Shown piece after piece: positions 36,301 through 45,300 of a stretch of 64,000 bases of DNA. Source of the stretch: Tridacna crocea (lineage: Eukaryota; Mollusca; Bivalvia; Cardiida; Cardiidae); contig OX031057.1 of NCBI GenBank assembly GCA_943736015.1, positions 56,936,001 to 57,000,000 on the forward strand. The letters are read 5' to 3'. Numbering within the stretch: position 1 is the stretch's first letter; each line of letters opens with the position of its first letter. The position numbers and the translations under genes are program-made. Below the pieces are notes generated by a model. That model was not told where the DNA came from, did no database searches, and saw only the letters and a program-made list of their open reading frames with translations.

Positions 36301-39300
36301 AAACTTGCACAGTTTGTTTATCTCATCAAAAGCCTCAACCCTATTGATTTTGAGAAAAATCCAACCAACAATATGGGAAAAGTAGCTATTTCAAATTGAA
36401 AATTTCTAATTTTCGTTTACACTATAAAGTCTGCATTTGTTGTCAGATTTTCGTGAACCTTGCACAGTTTGTTTATGTCATCAATAGCTTCAACCTTTTT
36501 GATTTTGAGAAAAATCCAAGAAACAGTATGGGAAAAGTAGCCATTTCAAGTTGAAAATTTCTAATTCTTGTTTACCCGAGAAATTCTGCATTTGTTGTCC
36601 GATTTTTGTGAAACTTGCACAGTTTGTTTATCTCATCAATAGCTTCAACCCTATTGATTTTGAAAAAAAATCCAACTAATAGTATGGGAAAAGTAGCCAT
36701 TTCAAGTTGAAAATGTCTAATTTTCGTTTACACGATAAAGTCTGTCTTTCTTGTCAGATTTTCATGAAAATCACACAGTTTTTTTTTTATCTTATCAGTA
36801 GAGCTCCAACCCGATTTATTTTGAGAAAAATCCAATCAACAGTATGGGAAAAGTAGCCATTTCAAGTTGAAAATTTCAAATTCTTGTTTACGGGATAAAA
36901 TGTGCATTGTTATTAGATTTTTGTGAAACTTGCACCGTTTGTTTATCTCACCAACAGCTTCATCTCAATCGATTTTGAAATAAATCCAACAAACAGTATG
37001 AGAAAAGTAGCCATTTCAAGTTGAAAATTACCAATTCTTTTTTACGCATTAAAGTCTGCATTTCTTGTCAGATTTTCATGAGTTCCACACAGTTTGTTTA
37101 GTTGCAAGAACACATTTGTGTGTTTTTGGTCTTTTTGCATCATGAATTCATAATGTATGTTAGCATAAAAGCAAAATTCAATTCTCTGCCAGTAGAGCAT
37201 ATTCAGGCCCTTCAGGGCCTTCTAGTTAATTGTTTCTACAATGAAATTGGACAACCGATTGGGAGTGACGTCTTGTTATATTAAATATTGGTTCGAGTTT
37301 TTCTAGCATTACTGCATAAGCTTGTACAATAGACTGAGTACATTTATTCCAAACAATATTTTCCGGGATGGGTTCAGTATCGAACGACTTGAGTGGCTCG
37401 AATAATTCTTTGTTAACTTAGAGAGGTTGTTGGTAATGTAAGGTTAGAAACTGTACATTATACAAGAAAAGGTTTCTACTATCGCCTGTAAAGTTTCATG
37501 TTAGAAATTCAGTAGGATAAGAGTTAAAGGCTTGACTAAATCAGCGGACGGCATCATTCATACGTAATACACGTTCTATGGAGCCTGATCTTGATCCATT
37601 CTGTCCTAGAGAATAGGGCTGTTTTCGCTTTTGACGCTGAAAAGGTATATAAACTCAAAAACCCTCAATTGCTGCCATTTCACTTGAAAAAATCTCAGTC
37701 TTACACTGCACAGATCACTGATCAAACTGCGCAAGACGTGCAGTCTATTCTCAATATCCCTAACAGTGCAAGAAATCAACCCTAGCAGTATTCAGAGTCA
37801 AAATAGAGTTAAAAAATAAACTTCTTTATTATCATTTTTTTCAAAACTCTAATTTTCAGATACCAACAGTGAGAGATCTCGTGAGGTTTGGACTTGATAT
37901 TGCCCTAGGTATGGAGTATCTTGCGTCTTTAAAATTCGTTCATCGCGATTTGGCGGCCAGAAACTGTATGTAAGTATCGGAATTGCTTAAATTTGACATT
38001 TATTTATTCATTCTTTTTTGGCGGTGAATCATTGTTTTTATTTTTCCTAAATCATTGACAAATACTACAGCATATACATTTTCCTACAAATTAACCCTTT
38101 ACTACATAGATACTCATTTCTACGCATTGCTTGTAGGAGCCTTTGGAAAACATTGTGGCAAAAAGTGAAATTGCTCGTCACAAGAAATTTCACCTTTTGT
38201 CACAATGTTTTATGTGCTATGAAAAGGTGTCATATACACATAAGAAACGGCTTCATCCTTGCTGTTATATAGGGTCAATTAGAGATACCATAGAAATGCC
38301 TTATGAGGTAAAGAGTTAAAGGAAACCGGACGGTTACATGAAAAGTGCAAATTAGGCGTTCAGCTAATGGGTAGGTCGCTTTGCAATTTTTCACTAAGTC
38401 ATAATTTATGCCTGCGTATTTCATAAAAAAAAATCATATTAAAGTCTGATTCAGCTTAACATCAGTTTCGAACATTATATTTCTTTTTTCAACTCTGCTA
38501 ATTTCTTACAATTTAGCTACATATTCATCATATCACTGTTCTGTATAGGAGTTTGATTATAACTTGAACTTGATTGAACGCACACCACTTCAGCAGTGCT
38601 TTTAGTGTTTTGATTTGTTACTCAATCTTACTTATCTGAGCTTTATTTCGTTTTGCTTTTCGTAATATTTTAAAGAAGAGAATATAAAGTCTAGACAGGG
38701 CAGAATTCGAAGTTCTCTGGTCCGTATCAGCAACTATTATAAGAATGGTATTTGTCCCATTTTCTAGAATGTTTCTGATTGGCTTATCCTAATCGGAGCT
38801 TACGTTACTCTTTAAATCCAGGATGAAACTTAGATTGAAATTCAGACTGGTTGGTTAATATGGTTAGTATGACTCGCACAAAAGTAGTCTTTAGCAAATG
38901 CACACATATGGATGAGCTTAAAAATTGTGTTGGTTTTTGTTAACTTTAATATATGGCATGCAGCATGCGAAAAGGGGCATTCGGACATTTGCGTAAAGTG
39001 TCGTCTCGGATTAGCCTACGCAGTCTGCGCAGGCTAATCCGAGACGACACTTTACGACTACATTAGATTTTGTGCTACAGTAGACCTGCGCTAAACAGAA
39101 AATTGCATAAAAACGGGAAGTGTGGGCTCGGATTAGCCTGCACGAAATGCACAAGCTGATCCGAAACGACACTTTACGCAGATGTCCGAATGTTCCTTTT
39201 AGCGTATTGCATGCCATTTATCTAAAAGACCTGACTAGAGATTATGGCTTGCACTGCCGAAGGCCTACTATAATTTTATGTACAAAATCCGCGGTTCCCG

Positions 39301-42300
39301 AATTTCTTCCAGGCTTGATGCAAATCACAGGGTGAAAGTCGCCGATTTTGGCTTGACACGTGACATCTACGAGTCCAGTTACTACAGCATAAGAAGTAAA
39401 AATGTCAAACTTCCGATTAAATGGATGGCTATAGAAAGCTTATCAGGAGGAGAATTTAGTGAGAAAACGGACGTGGTGAGTCATGTCCTGTAGCTATATT
39501 GTCTCCTAACAATTAGGCTGGTCACGTTTTGCAGACCTTTTCCGAACAATGTAGATCCAAGATCAGACTGCAGAAAATCTGCAGTCTGATCTTGATCTAC
39601 ACTGTCCGATACGCAGATATGCCCCCCCCCCCGAAAAAATGAATAAAAAGAAAAGTCTTTGGAATACCAAAATTTGTTGTTTTTTTTTATCATCGGCATG
39701 AAAAAATCATGTTACCTATTTCGCAGGATAAGGGTTACAGCACGGACAAAGGCGACAGCCTGTCGCAAGAAAAATGTTACACAATTTTGATCCAGGGTAA
39801 AGGATGTGTCAACTTTCTACCACACGGCAAAATTTCGGACTGGTCAACATTGAGAGTAGATTGATTGAATTTGCGTTTATCTATCGTCGCCACAGGTTTT
39901 CCATTTGGGCGAAGGACCCTTAAGGTTGTTAGTATTATTACGGGGGTTACGCAGATACAGGACGAAACGTATCCTAAGTTTCGCCTGCTTCTTGAACGTG
40001 CTCGGCGTATAGCACCATCACACGGGACCTCGGTTTAACGTCTCATCCGAAAGACTATTAGTAATTTTAGATGGCCAGTCGTGGGGATCGAACCCACACG
40101 ATCATGATCACGAGTCATACCTCTACCAACTGAGCTACATGTACGTGAGCTGGTCGAAAAATTAAGAGTACAATCATTTAGTTGCAGACAATCAGACCGA
40201 ACAATAAAATGGACAGGTTAATATCAGACTAAACAGCCACTGCAGACTGCTCTTAGATCTACACTACCCACAACCAGTTTCACGGTAGGCCTACGGCCAA
40301 AATGTATCTTTGACTGCAGCGAATCAGTGGGAAAAACACTCTATTTGTCATTTTTTACGGCACTCGTTATTTTCGCATACCTTTCCCTTCTTCGGCAAAT
40401 ATTTCCCTATATTAACCACAAGCTGATGAAATAAATTTTAGATCTACATATTACTTACTTTATTTTTTAACCTGATCTTGGTCAACATAACATACAGAAA
40501 TAAAAGTTCTATTTCTTCCTTCTGCCTTCGATGTATGGACTGCGAAATATTTCGTATGATACATGTATAAGCGAATTATCTCTTTCCCAAACAAGCTCTG
40601 GTTTTTACGTGTCTGCAGTAGAAGTCTTTTGAAAACACTGTGGGAAAAGGAGAAATTGGTGGTAACGAGCAATTTCTCCTTTTCCCACATTGTTTTCTAC
40701 CCTTTTTGAGATTTTTCTGCCATTTTATCCAAATAAAAATTTCACGGTTGTCTGCAAACTCTTTCGGCTTGGAAGGGTCCAAAATTTATCGTTTGGGAAA
40801 GGGTTAAATAGCTCACCCGTACACTGCCTTGTATATATAATTTCCCTGGGTCATAGTCGAAGTTCTATTGATATGCCTCCTTATATTTGAACATAAAGGT
40901 CAGGATCAGGTTGAATGAAGCAGGCAATACCATTCCTAACATCGGCTTCTTTAGGTGTTTGTTTTCTAAATCTACAGTTTGCAATGTACAGTTTAAAAAG
41001 AACTAGAAGAACAGTTTTTGGAATGTTAGAAGTATAAATATATGTAAAATCCAGTTGTTTAACAGTAAGATTTGGGTAAATGGTACCGTTGTAAGAGATT
41101 GGAGATAATTTGGTACAGTTTTGGACAGGGCCAAAATGAGTGTTCAATATTGCTAATAGTTCAATCTGCGAATCGATATACCATGTTTATTAAAATAAAT
41201 TAATTTCGTCATAGAATAGGGTAAATTATTCGATATTGGAACTATTGTATGCAATGATCGTTTTTTCCTTTTTAAAGGGAAAGGAAAATAGTCTACTTGT
41301 CCTCACTCATCAAAATAGAGATTTCAGTTTGATTTTTGTACTCATGTGTGAATAAATGTCAGGTTTTTGTTAAGACAAACATGTATCTAGGATCATTAAC
41401 TGGCGGTGTTTGATATTAAAAATCCGTCACTAGAATGGGTGTGATGTGGTTGAAAAACGAGTCCGAAGGACAAGTTTTTTAATCGTGTCAAATCCCATTC
41501 GAGCAAAAGAGTAAAGAACCATACCAGATGAAGAAACAAATGAACCGTGTCAGACGGAAACCCGCCCATTCAAAACCTCTTTGTAATTAGTCATCGGTCT
41601 TCAGTATATGTAGTACACTAAAAAGGAATTGGACTTCCAATTTCGACAGTAGGATGTAACTTATTGGAATCTGAAATCTAAATTAGCCTGCATTAAGATT
41701 AGGACAACCTGTTTCAAGAGCAGACTGTCGGATTTGTCGATTCTCAAGCTGCTTCTGGTCCTTGTAAAATCCCTACAACTTTGAAAACTGTGACATTTAA
41801 AGTATTACTGACTGACTTTAGAAACACATCACTTACTAAAAAACATTTATATGTAGTATTATGAGATACGATTTTAACACTAAATAGGAACTTTTTTTTT
41901 TTAATATTTTGTTGGTCTTCACATAAAAATCGACATTGACTTATTTGGAGCCAGTCAAAGATGATCACTGACCTGATTAAGCATTTTCGTCTTACGGCAA
42001 TTACTGTCCGTGGACGTCGTCGCATCGACCTTACCAAGCGCTGAATGGTTGGCATTTGAATGTTCTGCTATTCCTCCATTAGTGCAACGCCAAGCTTGCT
42101 TGTATTCCGTGGCTGCTGTTACCGACGTCAAGGCTGATGTCCGAGCTCATCCTTCTAGTGCTCTATACATTTTATATCGGAAGACACTGCAGGACTCTCG
42201 AGAACCTCGATTATGTGGTAGGTCAAGAAATTTCGGGTGTTACGGGCAATATGGGCGCGGGCATTGTCCTGTTGGAATGTCAGTCGACGGTTGTTGCCGT

Positions 42301-45300
42301 GATGTTGAAAAAGCGGAGCGGAAAAGATGCCAGAACTTCATTAATGTAGCGTTGTGCGGTCAAATCACCATAAAACAGGACGAGATCCGACCGAAAGTCA
42401 TGGTTAATGGCGCTCCAAACCATGATACTGCTGCCGCCGAACCTATCACGCTCGAGAAGATTGTCATCTATACAGGCGAACTCTACTATCTGCAAAATAA
42501 AGAGAAAAGCGTGGTTCGTCAGAAAACACAACTTTATTCCAGTTTTTGCGTCGGTTATGTATCATATCACGGGCACAGCGCACTCGATTTTGTGGTTGTA
42601 AAACCAGACCCGTAAGCGGCCGTCTGTAGCGGATTCCATGATCTCTTAATCGCCTAGCAACTGTCCTTGCATTGATATGCCTGGAATGGCGCCTTTCTAT
42701 CAAATTTGCCTGGAAATTGCTGTAAGAGAACGTCGGAGATGACATTGCCACATGTAGATATCTTGACGCCGTGTTGATACACGGGTTTGACTGGGACGTG
42801 GCCGATCAGCAACACTACTCGTAGCCAAGAAACGCTGTTGAAGTCTAGAAATGGTTGACTGATGAATGAATGTTGTTTCATGGCGCATGGACAGCTTTGG
42901 TCATTTAGCGCGCATACCTGTGTTAAAAGATAATAAAAGTGGAATTGTTCAAACTGGATAAAGTTTGAGCACGTTGATGATAATAAAAGAATTGAATTAA
43001 GAGGTATAATGTGTTATCTTCATATGCATAAAGGGCATTATTGAGTCACAGAGGCAATCCCTGTCTACTCAAAAGTTTTAAATGATAAAGTTGAGAATGT
43101 GATAAAAAATTTGAACAAAATGTTGGATTGATAGTAAGAAGTCTTAAAATGAAGAAGAAATGTATATAAAATATGATACTGAGTGGTTTGGCATTCCCTG
43201 TCGGTTGTCTGATGCTCGTTGAAACGCCTAACGCACTCCCTATGACTTGTGCCAGCTTGCAATAACTCAACAACTTGAAGGAGCAATAATTGATTCGGAA
43301 AATGATTCCTTGGAACCATATACCAAAGATATGGGCTACTTTTAGGCGAACTGGGGAAACAAAGTAGCAAAAAAGATTGATTAAAAACAAACCATAAAAG
43401 ACATTTAAGTTTAAGTGTGAGGTGGTTTGGAACACATACCTCAAAAGATGCGGTATTAAAACTTGAAGCCACGCCGCAAATAAGATTTAAACAAATATTG
43501 GAAAACAGACACTATATGGCCTACAACACGTGATAAGGGGCGTTTGGAAATATTCATAGAGTGTCGTATAGATCAGCCTGCACAGTCCGCACAGGCTGAT
43601 CCGAGACGACCGTGTGTGGTTTTCTTTTTCACGCAAGTTTACTGTGGAAAAAATCCAACGTTGACTAAAATTGCAGTCTCGGTACAGCCTGTGCCGACTG
43701 CGCATGCTGATCCGAGACAACAATTTATGCAAATGCTCGATAGCCCCTTTTTGCATGTTGCTGGCCATATAAGAAAACATTGGACACAAACATTTAAGAC
43801 TTCAAAAATTGAATGAAAGTGACTAGATAGATATCTATGGTAAAATAAGTTAGTATATCATTTGTTCAAAAAACAATACCATGGCCTAAAAGTTCATTGA
43901 GGTACTGAAGTGATGTACTTGTCAAGTTATGTTTGGATTTCTAGTCACTGTGCAAAGCTGTCTGAAAATGTTAAGCTACGGAGCAAAAATTAAACACCAA
44001 TGGAACTGGCAAAATGTTTCTTCTTGAGGAAGAAAAATAGTAATTTTAACTGCGGGAGTTGGTAAGGTCATTTTAAAAGACCTTGAGAAATTTCAAGATA
44101 TTTCAGAATTCAAAGGATCCCTATGAACTGCAAACTACCTATATATCTGTCTCTTTTTTAAAACTAGATTGGTCGGGATGTACTAGTTTAGGAGGGAATG
44201 TCATGATTCTGTTTGATATACACCCGGTTCTCATTCTAGAAGTATATTTATCAAGGTTATTTTTCGCCAATATTTTTATGAATTGTTTGCAATCAGAAGA
44301 TGTATTACTTTCAAATTTGGAAATTTCTTAAACATAAGACAATGATTGTCCTGAAGAAGGGTTGTTTAACTCTTTACCACACGAGAAAAATTTAGACTGG
44401 TCCAAATTGAAAGCATTTGCAGACGACAAAATACAGGTGACTCAAAAATAGAAATTTGTTCTGGGAAGGGTAGAAAACACTGTGGGAAAAGGAGAAAATG
44501 CTGTTTACCAGCATTTTCTCCTTGTCCCACTGTGTTTTCAAAAGGCTTCTTTCTCAGGGGCGTCAAAAGTAGGGATTGTGTGGTAATGGGTTAATATGGA
44601 CCTAGGACCTAATTATTCTACGTGATTCTGTTGATAATGTTTGCAGAAAATGTCATCTGGTTGTCTTGTTTAAATCTAGTGGTCTTTTGGTGTTACCCTG
44701 TGGGAACTCATGACTAGGGGTCTACGACCGTACGCTGCTGTTGATAACTGGGACATAGAGGCTTACTTAAGGTCTGGGAGGCGGCTCCAACAGCCAGCTT
44801 TTTGCCCAGCTAACTTGTAAGTACATAATTCCTGTTTCCTCTTCGTACGGGCGAGGTACGATAAAAATGTTAGCGGCCTCTTGTACTTCGGAATACCAAG
44901 GAGTTAAATGTTGGTCACTACTGTACAGTATAATATCCTGTCATCTTGATGCACTTTGGCCAACGCTCTTTTTTGTACAGCCTACAACACGTGAAAAGGC
45001 GCATTCGGACATTTGCGTAAAGTGTCGTCTCGGATCAGCATGTGGAATCCGCACAAGCTGATCCTAGATGACACTTTCCGACTATACTCGATTTCGTCCT
45101 ACAGTAGACTTGTGCGAAGCAGAAAAGTGTAAAAGAATGGAAAGTATAGTCTCGGATTAGCCTTCGTGGACTCATCTTCAAATGTTGCAGGCCATTGGCT
45201 TGCAACACGCGAAAAGGGATATTCGGACACTTGCGTAAAGTGTCGTCTCGGATCAGCCTGCGCAGGCTGATCCGAGACGGCACTTTACGATCTCATAAGA

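Noticed and set aside
36000-37100. CRISPR-like regularly spaced repeats
   Set aside because: Units of about 157 bp are contiguous and homologous throughout, in a eukaryotic intron; this is a tandem-core element.
40080-40140. Threonine tRNA gene on the minus strand
   Set aside because: Acceptor stem does not pair (GTACATG against GACTGGC) and SINE body sequence follows.
42010-42615. Plus-strand open frame of 201 codons
   Set aside because: Lies exactly antisense to Tc1-like transposase pieces, which carry recognisable DDE-region motifs on the minus strand.
43046-43472. Two overlapping minus frames of 132-135 codons
   Set aside because: Only a 25-residue helix-turn-helix stretch resembles Tc1 transposase; the rest is AT-rich sequence without a domain.
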